A stretch of 64,000 nucleotides of DNA from Nakaseomyces glabratus (Eukaryota > Ascomycota > Saccharomycetes > Saccharomycetales > Saccharomycetaceae), in assembly GCF_010111755.1 (NCBI RefSeq), contig NC_088961.1, positions 682,001 through 746,000 of the forward strand, written 5' to 3'. The translations under genes were made by a program, and so were the position numbers. The notes under the pieces were generated by a model. The model saw only the letters and a list, made by a program, of their open reading frames with translations, searched no databases and had not been told where the DNA came from. This document shows, piece by piece, positions 1 to 10,227 of the stretch. The first letter of the stretch is position 1; each line of letters opens with the position of its first letter.

Positions 1-888
1 GACATCCACATTAAATAATCTGTAAGGGTCAGTTTCGCGAGTATCCTTTAATTTCAACGAATCTGCATGCTCTGGGATACCATAAACAGCTTTAGCATTC
101 TTGAATACAAAGTCGATCCCTACAGATTCAGGACCAAATGGAATTTTATCGTCTTGACTGTATCTAAAGTTGTCCTTAAACATATTGAATGTTGACTCTT
201 CCTCAAGTAAATTTTGAAAGTTATCTTCAATAGATCTAAAATGCTCAAAGTTCATGAGGTTATACTCGTTAATACTCATAACTGACTTTCCTTTGCTTAG
301 TACATTAATTTGAAAGGAATCTAAAAATAATTCAATTGCCATGTTTTCGTCATCTCTTGGTAGAATTAAATAGTATTCTTCATCTTTGCTAGTTGAACCA
401 AATAAGAATTGATCTATTCCCTTTTTTCCATTCTTGATCTTCTTTTCAATTGTAAAATGACTGTTATCCCATTGCTTGCTAGGATCGAATGCCCATTTGG
501 CCGTCTCATTGTAACGGTATTTGTTCAATAAATTCGATTGAGGCACATTCTGTCTCAATTCGTCAATTGTAAACCGGAAATAGGACTTTGAACTAGCCCC
601 ATGACTTTTTAAGAAACTGATTTTTAGCGGTAATGTGATTTCAGTGTGTCGGTCAGGGCGTTTGATTGTTTTGATGATGTTTGCAGACAGAGTACCTGAA
701 CTATCATCAACATCGATCGATTTGGGGTCTATTGAATAATAGGAAGCCTTGGAATTTATGATGTTAGCTGCATATTCTCTGTTCCTCACGCAAAACCCGG
801 CTTCATTACACGACTTCAGTAAATAATCTGCGAAAGCGGTCACGTACCCAAAGAGTAAACTAAAAAAGAGAACATTGAATAGCTTCAT
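1..888 (-). CDS. ROT2: Glucosidase II alpha subunit, N-terminal part (cut by the left edge)
   Basis: Catalytic subunit of ER glucosidase II (glycoside hydrolase family 31), which trims the two inner glucoses from N-glycans during glycoprotein folding. The ATG is at 888 and 296 codons are visible before the window ends. The N-terminus reads MKLFNVLFFSLLFGYVTAFA, a clear signal peptide. It is followed by the cysteine-containing segment LLKSCNEAGFCVRNREYA and, at the edge, the segment DPYRLFNVDV; both are typical of the family's N-terminal domain. The catalytic barrel lies outside the window. The gene is transcribed away from ERT1. In S. cerevisiae ROT2 (YBR229C) lies just beyond the SWC5 end of this block, so its position next to ERT1 reflects a rearrangement. 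Family identity is secure; the symbol is by homology. Confidence 0.92.
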   Translation of the reverse strand, partial: MKLFNVLFFSLLFGYVTAFADYLLKSCNEAGFCVRNREYAANIINSKASYYSIDPKSIDVDDSSGTLSANIIKTIKRPDRHTEITLPLKISFLKSHGASSKSYFRFTIDELRQNVPQSNLLNKYRYNETAKWAFDPSKQWDNSHFTIEKKIKNGKKGIDQFLFGSTSKDEEYYLILPRDDENMAIELFLDSFQINVLSKGKSVMSINEYNLMNFEHFRSIEDNFQNLLEEESTFNMFKDNFRYSQDDKIPFGPESVGIDFVFKNAKAVYGIPEHADSLKLKDTRETDPYRLFNVDV

Positions 889-1670
889 CTTCTTTGCATG
901 GATTATTCAGGAGTTTACCACACTTTGGATTCGCGATAGCTACAGGGTATTATACTATTAAGGCATGATGCAAGAGGATTTCAACGATTTCTCTTGTAAC
1001 TTTTTTAACTCTCGGAGCTTTAGACAAAAGCATCAAACCCAGACAATAGTGATACACAACTTCTTTCTCATTGGACTACATACAAACCTCGACATATACT
1101 TAGACATCATAAAATTTATATTCTCTGAATTTTTAATTCGGATTACTATTTAAATAACAGATACAGTTATGTTCTTAGCAGCATGATGGTGGCCCAAATG
1201 GATATCTTTCTAGCTTTCTTCTATCTACATTAGAATCAGAGGAGGCAAGACATATCCGTTTCATATATCTAATATACCAATAAGCCCAGAAGGTAGACTC
1301 TTGAAGTTTGTATACTATTTTATAATTGTTGCATCCGAGACAACTATTTACCTCATCGAATTGAAACTGTTTCTTGAAGCGTGAAAAAAAACACCATAAT
1401 GATTACTGGCAATATCATGGGATCATAGAGATATGCTCTATATCATAGCCTGTTCATAATTAAGAGGAATACATTCCAAAAAATTTAAACAACATATCTG
1501 TATATCATTATAATTGTAACCCAGAGTGGAAGTAACGGATTAACATTAGATGTACACATCTCGTATACAGCCAAGATAACACATTTCCTTAGCAAAATCT
1601 TATTGTGGTGCATAGTTAAACTACTTAAGTTGTGGGAAATATAAGTGGCGTTCATATATCTAAAACGGAA
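889..1670. other. Divergent intergenic region between ROT2 and ERT1
   Basis: About 780 bases of AT-rich sequence between two divergent starts. Open frames extending upstream of 1671 begin only at non-ATG codons, so they are not evidence for a longer ERT1. I see no RNA gene here. Confidence 0.6.
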
Positions 1671-3461
1671 ATGAATAATGCTACCAGTTATTATAGAACA
1701 TCGGGTGAACAAGATGGCAAGTTAACAAGTACACTTCCTAGCGGCTCCACTTCCAATACTAATGTTCGTTATAGTTCTAATGATAACAGTGATGGTACCA
1801 TTCAGTCAGATACATCTATATCCCAAACTTCACATACAGTAAAGAAGAAAAGGAAAAATACAAACGTTGCATGCGTAAATTGTTCGAGGAATCATTCATC
1901 ATGTGAGCAAAAACGACCCTGTTCAAGATGCATAAAGAAAGGCATAGCCAATACCTGTGTGGATGCACCAAGAAAGAAGAAAAAATACTTAGAAGGAATC
2001 GATACTTTGCCCATCAGGGTTGGAAGTAACACACCACATTATGGGACACCTTTACAAATTGGCTACCATTCAGCTTCTTTCATTGATAATCAACAATATG
2101 GCCAGACTCCAAGACACAGTATAGGAGATTTTAATGATATTTACCCTACAAGTTATAAAAGCTATCCTGAAAACAGATATAATGTCAGAAATGACCAAGC
2201 ACATAGATTCCAATCTTATGCAGCTAACTCAGAATACTCTGTTCTGTCAACAATTGTACGACAAAACTCGCTCAATAACAATAACCATCAAATAATACAC
2301 AGGAATCGTGATACCATTACATCTCCCGGACCTATTCAGAGTTATAACTCCATATCGTCGGAATTAAACAGTCCATCAAGTAGTTCACCCAAATCTAACG
2401 GCCTCACTCGGAATAACTCCATGAGTCCCAATGCAAAAAACTTTGATCTAAATTCTCAACAACATGATACATATGCACATAAACCACCTCAGCCATATCC
2501 ATCATCTAAATCACATATCTATTCCATTCTATTAGGTGACTACGGTAAAGAAATCCTTCAATCGCAAGTAAACCTATACGCAAACCACTTCCCACTGGTC
2601 CCTTTTTTATCAGTAGATGGTACATTAGACTTCAAGAGGATATACCCATCAGATCCTAGTAAAACAGAGAATACTGATTCGTTTTTTAACACTAAGATCA
2701 ACCAATATTATGTTAACAATGAATTTTTAACATTTCCGGAATTGAAATACAAGATAGACTCAGGAAAGGTTGAAAAAGTTACCGATACAGAGAATTATGC
2801 CGTTTCAGTTTCCGTGGAATGTCCCCCGCCAGATGGATCTAGATTATATAATAATGTTGAGTGGGACCATTCACTTAAGTATGGAACTCCAGTAGAGATA
2901 TACAAACTGATAAATGAACCTTTCTCGCACACACCAGGGTTTAGACATTTACTTCAATATCTACGAAAACGGTTTAGCCAGAAAGACTTAGTGTCCATGT
3001 GCCAGAACATGGCATATTTCAGACCTATTTTTATTGCCTGTTCAATAACTTTAACAGAGGAGGATATGATCTTTATGGAACAATGCTATCAAAGAACCTT
3101 ACTGCAGTACGTAAAGTTTATTCAAGAGATTGGTACACCGACTGTTGTATGGAGAAGAAATGGTCAGATATCCTATGTTAATGATGAATTTGAAATCTTG
3201 AGCGGATGGAAGAGAGAGGAGCTTCTTGATAAAATGTCCTTTATCGTGGAAATTATTGATGATGAAAGTGTAAGAGAGTATTTCAAAACTTTTGCTCGAA
3301 TAGCTTACAACAATATCAAGGGCTCCGAACAAATGGATGTCTGTAGACTATTGACTCCAATCCGGAATCAAGTCATTGAATGCAAGTGCATATGGACTTT
3401 AAAGAGAGATATGTCTGGCTTGCCATTAATGATTCTTGGCAACTTCTTGCCCGTTTTGTAA
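1671..3461 (+). CDS. ERT1: Zn2Cys6 transcription factor of the Ert1/Rds2 family
   Basis: Regulator of non-fermentable carbon metabolism (gluconeogenesis and ethanol use in S. cerevisiae). The protein is 596 aa from the ATG at 1671. A Zn2Cys6 binuclear cluster occupies about residues 68-96 with spacing C-x2-C-x6-C-x5-C-x2-C-x8-C. It is preceded by a basic stretch (KKKRK) and followed by a second one (PRKKKKYL). A long low-complexity Asn/Ser-rich middle leads to a C-terminal PAS-like domain, about residues 475-560, with the segments TPTVVWRRNGQISYVNDEF and LSGWKREELLDK. This architecture fits Ert1 and its paralogue Rds2. The frame is open upstream to 1632, but that codon is GTG. Neighbouring YBR238C supports Ert1 (YBR239C) rather than Rds2. 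Confidence 0.88.
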   Translation: MNNATSYYRTSGEQDGKLTSTLPSGSTSNTNVRYSSNDNSDGTIQSDTSISQTSHTVKKKRKNTNVACVNCSRNHSSCEQKRPCSRCIKKGIANTCVDAPRKKKKYLEGIDTLPIRVGSNTPHYGTPLQIGYHSASFIDNQQYGQTPRHSIGDFNDIYPTSYKSYPENRYNVRNDQAHRFQSYAANSEYSVLSTIVRQNSLNNNNHQIIHRNRDTITSPGPIQSYNSISSELNSPSSSSPKSNGLTRNNSMSPNAKNFDLNSQQHDTYAHKPPQPYPSSKSHIYSILLGDYGKEILQSQVNLYANHFPLVPFLSVDGTLDFKRIYPSDPSKTENTDSFFNTKINQYYVNNEFLTFPELKYKIDSGKVEKVTDTENYAVSVSVECPPPDGSRLYNNVEWDHSLKYGTPVEIYKLINEPFSHTPGFRHLLQYLRKRFSQKDLVSMCQNMAYFRPIFIACSITLTEEDMIFMEQCYQRTLLQYVKFIQEIGTPTVVWRRNGQISYVNDEFEILSGWKREELLDKMSFIVEIIDDESVREYFKTFARIAYNNIKGSEQMDVCRLLTPIRNQVIECKCIWTLKRDMSGLPLMILGNFLPVL

Positions 3462-6400
3462 TGACCACAGAGATATAGCATAATTTATATATATTTATAA
3501 GAAATTAATGACGTTATGTTTTGCAGTTTTTTCATTATTTCAATACTCTTTCTTCTTATGAATTACACAGCTAAATTCGAACAACCGAGGCTTGCCACAA
3601 ATACAATTAAGTGCTGAACTATTAGTAAGTATAAGAGCTTAGAAAACAATCACAAGTCAAAACTTTATCTAATTTAAGGTGGAGACTATGATATCTAAGA
3701 GTATTTTTGTGATGAACTGGGGGGTTCAAATTTATATCACAAAAGATAGTCATGCTAATTAGCTTAACAATTCAACCGCCTACACGCGAAAAAGTAAAAA
3801 CAACTACATAGAGGTAAACTTCAAATAAAGATAAAGAAATGTAGTTGTGATGGATACACAGGAAAAACCTGTATTTTTTTCCTAATGGACAATCTAACAA
3901 TAGAAAAGTAGACACTGTAAACTAATAAGAAAGGTAAATAACATTTTACATGAAATGGCGAATAAATCAGTGGACATGCTGGTACAAGTGAAGACAACGA
4001 AGAGTACATTTTCTATATAGTGATACACAACGCTGAAACCAGTCCAGCTGACAGGTGAACTGACATCAGCGCATTGCATGTGAAAATTTATAATCAGCAA
4101 GTATAGTTAGCACGGCATGAACTTTGATCAATTTTTAGAACACAAAAGGTTCTATTATGCCAGTTCTTCCTGCCTTCACGAGAAGGTCCAAATATTATAC
4201 AATGGTAGAGATTACTCAGTTCTGAGTAAGATAGAGAATACAAGTCAAAAAAAAAATGAATGTGACAACTTTCAGGCTCCATGCTGTACTATGCTGGTAG
4301 TGACAGTCCATACTTAGCAATATAGCTCTTGCTGTTATTTCTGTTTGCGAACATAATAAAGACCTCAGGATAATACAAGGGATCCGAGATTTAAACTACT
4401 TGAAATATTCTTAGATCGTGCCTATTAATCAGACGCTTAGTAAAACAGGAAAAAGAAAGAAAAGATAAGAAAAGATGCTGTAAAGGAAGAATACCGCAAG
4501 AACATCCTCAAGATACAGAGGACGATGGGCATAAAAAGAAAGAAATCCAAAAGATCAGAAGCATCACATTCCTACAAGTTCGTTCCCAGTTCTTCTACAA
4601 TATTTCTGTATCAAGCTTCTTTGCATCAAAATAATGTATACACAGAAGATATGCTACTGATATTTTCTCATACACAGTAGCCGCAGAAACGCGGTAAAGC
4701 CATGTCATTTGAGAAGTGAAAAAAGAAAGAGTTACAGCTTTGATGCTGGCCTTGCACCATAATCTTGTAAACGAAACATAGAACACCATCTTACTACACG
4801 CATTTCTGAAGATGGATACTAAAAGCGTCAAGATTATATAGATGGCCCTGACTTGTGGCAAAAAAGGACAGCATTACCTAACAGGGGTCCGTACTGGTAG
4901 CGGGTTCCAACAAGCAAAGGAGATGCCGAAATAGGAAATTGCGGTTAAAGAAAAAAGTGGGGGCGGGGGTGTCTGCTAAGAACAGAATACAAAGCTTTTA
5001 ACTGAATTTGCTCTTGGTACAGCGTTCTCTTTGTTGGATATAAGAAGGAAGCAAGAGGTCAGGGATGCCTTTCCGTATCTGCTATGTATAAGGCCAAGCC
5101 CGCGGAAGAACTGTTGCGGTGTTTTTTAAGTGGTGATCCGAAAATTGTTTCAACACGAATTAACCGCAACATATCAGTTCTGGATCTTGATCTTTAAAAA
5201 AAGAAAAACAGTAGTGCAAAAGTTTTTCCGAGAAAATAATTATGCCTAAGAAAAGCTTGTGAAGTACGGGTGGCATCCATAATTTCTGCTCTTGAACTGA
5301 AACGAACTGAGAGTAAAATATAACAAGAAGGAAAACATTAAATATTCCGAAAGCTTCTGCAAATGCTTCTTAGTCGAACTATGCTGATATTCGGGGATCG
5401 AAGGACTGCCCCCCCAAAGACAATGGCTAACCGGAATAATTTGTAGTTGAGATCTATTTGGTGCGTGGGATTAATATTTATGAAAGTAGTTACCATAAGG
5501 CGAAGATACATAACAAGCCAATGGCTTGCTGAAGCAGTGAAATTCTTCAACAAACTATGCACAACTTTCAATGCAAAAATTGAAAAAGCTGCACCGTTTT
5601 TTCCCTCTGCTTCTCAGAGGACTGTATGTTACAGTGAGAATTCAGGGCATGATGTACTTATTCTCGTAGATAACGGATTGTAGAAAACACATGTTTACTA
5701 TGACAAGGGAGTCCCATAAGACAGCTATTTGTTCTGCTATTTCAAATCCTCTTGCACTTGATCTTTGTAAAATCTACAACTGGAAGAAGGACCCAACTTC
5801 AACTCGATGTAAACAATGGCAAATTAAGCAAATCATTCAGAATTTTTTCTTGGAGCTATGGCAGTCCAGATTTATATCAACGCGGTTGGAGAATAATATT
5901 AATATCCACAATATCATTTTTCCCTGATGTGCATTACCTTCAAGAGATTCATATGATTTTATTTTGTCAAGCCAGGATGAGGATGGTCTAGAGTGCCACC
6001 AAAAGTTAGCCTATATGTTGAACATGAAGATAATTCAGGATTGTACGTACAGATCAGTGGCCTCCATTGTTCGTTTTTGATTCAGTCTTTCTTTTTACTG
6101 AACAAAAAAGAAAAAAAATATTTCCTATTTTTTTCATCCTTACCGTACTACACTTCTTTCTTTTTGTACTGCCACAGATGGAACAGGAGGAGGTTTCCGA
6201 AGTAACTTCTTCCTGCTACTTGAAGAAGATACTTCTCAATCTCAGGGTCCTTACTTTGCAGGATTTAATTTTGCTTTTGATTAATTTGCGATTCCTTGAG
6301 TGGCAATCAGGAAGGACTTCCCCGACTTACACTCACCTCCGTCCTAATCTCTTACATCCCATTAAATCCCTATATACTGCGTAGTTATATGGGCACTCTG

Positions 6401-7423
6401 AACATCAACTTCTGAACGCTGGACCCACATAAAAGCAATGAAGGTCACGGAAGAACTCTTGTTGAAATAGAATAATGAGAAAGAAATGCACTGAGAAAAA
6501 TTTTTTCTCTCTCCTATAGCTCTTTAATATTCCATTTTAAAGACCCTGCTTGCATTATTGTTCTACACTCCATCAATATAACAAATCACCCAGGAAAACA
6601 AAGAGGAAACAAAGCATAATGGAGTCTGCTCCAATATTCTCTACGCCATTTTTACTGTACTCATCACATAATTAAAAAAAATTTAAAAAAAAAAACAATA
6701 CTGGACAGATTTGTGTATTTCTTTTATAGAATATTTAGCTAAAAAACTATAATTAATATATATATGTAATGGTATTGAACAGACTTTCAAGCCTAAAAAT
6801 TGCACTTAAAGATGTCTTAAGTTTTGTTTTTTCTTTGATTAAATATTCAGTTTCGAGGACAAAACTTTCTTTGTTATTATTTTCAACTTTTTTCTATACT
6901 CGATTTTCAATATTCTCAACAATAAAATAAGGGTCAACACTAAACAGAATAATAGCCATAACTATTGGGAAAATAGAATTTACCATCAATTTGTTCATTT
7001 AATAAATAATTTAGAGGACATTAACCTAATTAGACAGGAAGATTGTTATACTGCAACAAAAATTACATTAGAAAAGATATTGGCTCCAAAGTTTTGCTTC
7101 ACTTACTTCAGTCACATTTTTTTTTGCTGATATAAACTGTATTCCATAAAGTTTTATTATTCTTCAATCACGCTTATTTGATATTCAATAAAAACAAGTT
7201 ACGGTTTTTTCTTCATTAATATTCCTCCTCTCAGAATTATAAAATAACAAAACTGATTTCCATCGCTAGAAACAGCTATTAAGAATTTGGTTTTATAATA
7301 AGTTAAAAGGAATAACTCTAAACCACTTAACACTTTAATATTTATTCCGAAGCGATTATATTCGATTGGATATAAATCCTTGAATTATTTCAGATTGAAT
7401 ACACTTATTTTTTTGGACAATAC
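3462..7423. other. Long (about 4 kb) intergenic region upstream of the RMD9-like gene
   Basis: No convincing protein gene: the open frames are short and low-complexity, and none resembles a known family. The first bases are the ERT1 3' region, with a nested hairpin at 3705-3744. The rest would be an unusually long upstream region for the gene at 7424, with A/T tracts near 6660-6700 and a G-rich stretch near 4960. A non-coding RNA here cannot be excluded. Confidence 0.5.
3705..3744. repeat. Nested inverted repeat (hairpin) downstream of ERT1
   Basis: Outer arms TTTTGTGAT (3705-3713) and ATCACAAAA (3736-3744) are perfect complements. They enclose an inner GAAC/GTTC stem (3714-3717 with 3724-3727) around a TGGGGG loop. 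It lies about 240 bases after the ERT1 stop. It may be a 3'-end structure or a chance hairpin. Confidence 0.45.
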
Positions 7424-9634
7424 ATGTTTAGATTTGCTCAACCAGCGAATGTATTAAAGGGTAAAGCACCATCCCAAATAGTTCCACCGCATCCAAAGAC
7501 AAACTCATTCGTTCACCCAAGTGCTCATCCACTGAAGTTCAATCCAAATAGTGCAATGACAGTAGAAGTACCAACACACCAAAATGGCCCTGCCTCAAAC
7601 AATCAATACAACGGTAACCACAGCAGACCACACTTCAAAAATCAATTCAGCTCGCGCAATAGTTCTTTTACAAATGTTATGAATTATGGCAAGAATCATG
7701 GGAACAATAACATGTCACCTGATTCACCATGGTATAATGAAGTAGTTGCTTTTGAAGATTGTGTGTCTCAGACTCTGTATATGTCACAAACTCCTAGAAG
7801 ATCAAACATGAGGAACAATGGTAACAATAACATGAATAATGGTAGACGCACAGAGCATCCTAATACACAAGCGAATCCATTATTTTGGGATTCTATCGGC
7901 AGAGCAATGGGCTTGTACCATGATTTAATCAATACCCCAGAATTGAACTCCGACCGTGTGTCTAAACTAGTCCATTTACTCCACAATGGTTTGAGAGCTA
8001 ACAGAAATCAGCTGACAAGAATGAACAAGAAGCCTGACTATGATTCACAATCCTTTCATAAGGAAATGACCAATTACTTGTGTAAATCATTGAGGGAAAT
8101 ATCGGAAGACGTCTTAAATGGTAAAGTTGAACTTAATGAATACGGTGCCATGCACCTAATTACCGCATTTAAAGAACTTCTCTTGTTTCAAGAAGCAGTA
8201 AATATATGGAAGTCAGCTATAAATGGGTCCAACAACTACACCTCAAACATATTCTTGAATCCAAGAGTGGTTGGTGTTATTCTGCCAATTTTGTATGAAA
8301 ATGGAGTATCTTATCCTGAAATTCAATCTTTATATGAAAAGTCTTCCTCCATGATTAACTACTTCCATCCAAATTTGTCCGTAGGTATGATCAGAGCATC
8401 TTTATCAGCAAGTGAGAATCAAATGGCATTGAAACTGTTCCAAAAGTTATGCGAAGAATCCACTGAAATGAAATACGGTTATTTAATTGAAACTCATTTA
8501 TCATTTATTGGTGAATGTAAAGATCTAAATGTTGCTCAGGCGTTTTTTGATAAAGCATTAAATGATGAAATGCCATACAAGATTGATTTGCAAGTATCAT
8601 ATGTCAAGTCCTTTTTGAAAAATATCTGGAGTCAAACAGGTGACTTCAATCACATCTATCAGATTTGGTATAAATCATCACTCCATTATGGTAGACATGT
8701 TAATCATGGTATCTCATCTTCTTTGAATGATACTTTCTTTGATATATTTTTCGAGAACTATGCCAATGATAAAGTCCAGGGTTTCCCAATGTTACAAAAC
8801 ATTATTCAAAATTATCACAATATGAAAAATATTGATGAACCCTTTTTCAATATTATTCTCGCCAAATGTACTGTGTGGCATGATAGAACAATATTGGAGT
8901 ATATCGACAATAGTTATGATGCTTTCAACATTCCAAAGACTATTGTTGCATACAGAATTTTGTTAAAGTCAATGGGCTCAATTGATGACGTAACTACCCA
9001 GGAAATTTTGCAAAGATGGATCAACTTAATTTGTAAATCCGACGAAATTGGCCAAAGGTTTATTGCTAATGCCGATTGGGCAGCACTGAGAGATGCGACC
9101 GTTACCTGGACTCAGCGCAACAGAGGCATATCATCTTCTTCCCCAATGAGTGCAGTGAACAGTCTTGCTCCAAGTACAACAAATACTCCTTCACCTTCTT
9201 TATCTCCTATTCCTGATCGTGATACTTTATCTAGCGCTCGAAACACACCAAATAAGATCTGGTCTGGTACACCAGTTCCACCACCATCAACAGAAATGGA
9301 CTTCTACTCACATCCAGCATTCCAAGCCGCTAATGCTTCTGGTGCATTTGATGATATGGCTAGTGCAACTGTCAATCCAACCCCTAGAAAAAATTTTACT
9401 AATGGTATTGTACCAAACACCCCTCAACCAATTGACGACAGAATGGTACTTTATCTGAAGATTGTCAAGCGGTACTCACCATTTTGCCGTGACTCCAGAC
9501 AACTAGCTAGATTGACAACAGGCACTGCTGTAAAATACTCTGTTTTACAAGAAGTTTTGAATCAATTCCAATCATTAAACGTTAACGACATTCCTGTTCC
9601 TGAATTGAGAAATCTGAAGCCAACCTGTGTTTAA
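7424..9634 (+). CDS. Rmd9-family mitochondrial protein (YBR238C orthologue)
   Basis: 736 aa, close to the length recalled for S. cerevisiae YBR238C (about 730). This is the paralogue of Rmd9, a PPR-like, inner-membrane-associated protein that stabilises mitochondrial mRNAs. The start is ATG at 7424. The N-terminus (MFRFAQPANVLKGK) is basic and lacks acidic residues, as in a mitochondrial presequence. An Asn-rich linker (about 50-150) precedes an alpha-helical, repeat-like region (about 150-560). The C-terminus has a Ser/Pro-rich tract followed by a conserved-looking end around YLKIVKRYSPFCRDSRQLAR. Placement between ERT1 and PRP5 matches YBR238C rather than RMD9 (YGL107C). RNA binding is inferred from the family. 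Confidence 0.88.
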   Translation: MFRFAQPANVLKGKAPSQIVPPHPKTNSFVHPSAHPLKFNPNSAMTVEVPTHQNGPASNNQYNGNHSRPHFKNQFSSRNSSFTNVMNYGKNHGNNNMSPDSPWYNEVVAFEDCVSQTLYMSQTPRRSNMRNNGNNNMNNGRRTEHPNTQANPLFWDSIGRAMGLYHDLINTPELNSDRVSKLVHLLHNGLRANRNQLTRMNKKPDYDSQSFHKEMTNYLCKSLREISEDVLNGKVELNEYGAMHLITAFKELLLFQEAVNIWKSAINGSNNYTSNIFLNPRVVGVILPILYENGVSYPEIQSLYEKSSSMINYFHPNLSVGMIRASLSASENQMALKLFQKLCEESTEMKYGYLIETHLSFIGECKDLNVAQAFFDKALNDEMPYKIDLQVSYVKSFLKNIWSQTGDFNHIYQIWYKSSLHYGRHVNHGISSSLNDTFFDIFFENYANDKVQGFPMLQNIIQNYHNMKNIDEPFFNIILAKCTVWHDRTILEYIDNSYDAFNIPKTIVAYRILLKSMGSIDDVTTQEILQRWINLICKSDEIGQRFIANADWAALRDATVTWTQRNRGISSSSPMSAVNSLAPSTTNTPSPSLSPIPDRDTLSSARNTPNKIWSGTPVPPPSTEMDFYSHPAFQAANASGAFDDMASATVNPTPRKNFTNGIVPNTPQPIDDRMVLYLKIVKRYSPFCRDSRQLARLTTGTAVKYSVLQEVLNQFQSLNVNDIPVPELRNLKPTCV

Positions 9635-10227
9635 GGTTAAAAGATATTCAAGAAATTGCACACCATTGTTTACGATTACGAATTACTAAATTATAGAGAC
9701 AATTTCAATTTATGTCACAAATTAAAGTTGCAGAACATAAACATTCATGAATTTAATATTCTTTTTTTTTTTATCCAGAATCTTTCACAAATATTCTGAC
9801 TAATATTTAATTGTTTTGCGCATTCAGTCAAGTATTATTTTTATTCCTTTTGTTTTTTGCTTTCCATTTTGTTTCCCTATCGAAATTACAGTACGCTAAT
9901 CCATTCCTCTGAAAATCATATTCTTTGATGTTGAAATGCACTTAATTTAAAAGTTTGCTTGCTGTTATAGAATTCCGATCCCTGGAAGTTAGAGCACTCT
10001 TTAGATGTTATAATACCTCCACATTTCACATGTGCTATTTTTTTTTCCGACGCAGCACATTATAAATAAGAAAAACAAGTACACGTTCTAGTATACTATG
10101 AATATATAAATTCTAATATATATATGTATAATAATAATAATCATCAAATCAATTTATGGTTGTGTATACCTAGATAAGTAATACTTACAAAAGGTACGCA
10201 ATATCTTTATTCTTTTCACTACGACAA
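9635..10227. other. Convergent intergenic region between the RMD9-like gene and PRP5
   Basis: AT-rich 3' flanks of two convergent genes, with T-runs (9760s, 10040s) and a TA-rich stretch near 10110-10140 that could serve polyadenylation on either strand. I see no gene. Confidence 0.5.

Noticed and set aside
6190..6205. TTTCCGAAG, resembling the centromere CDEIII core
   Set aside because: No CDEI (RTCACRTG) at the right distance and no AT-rich CDEII of suitable length; other TTCCGAA occurrences fail likewise.
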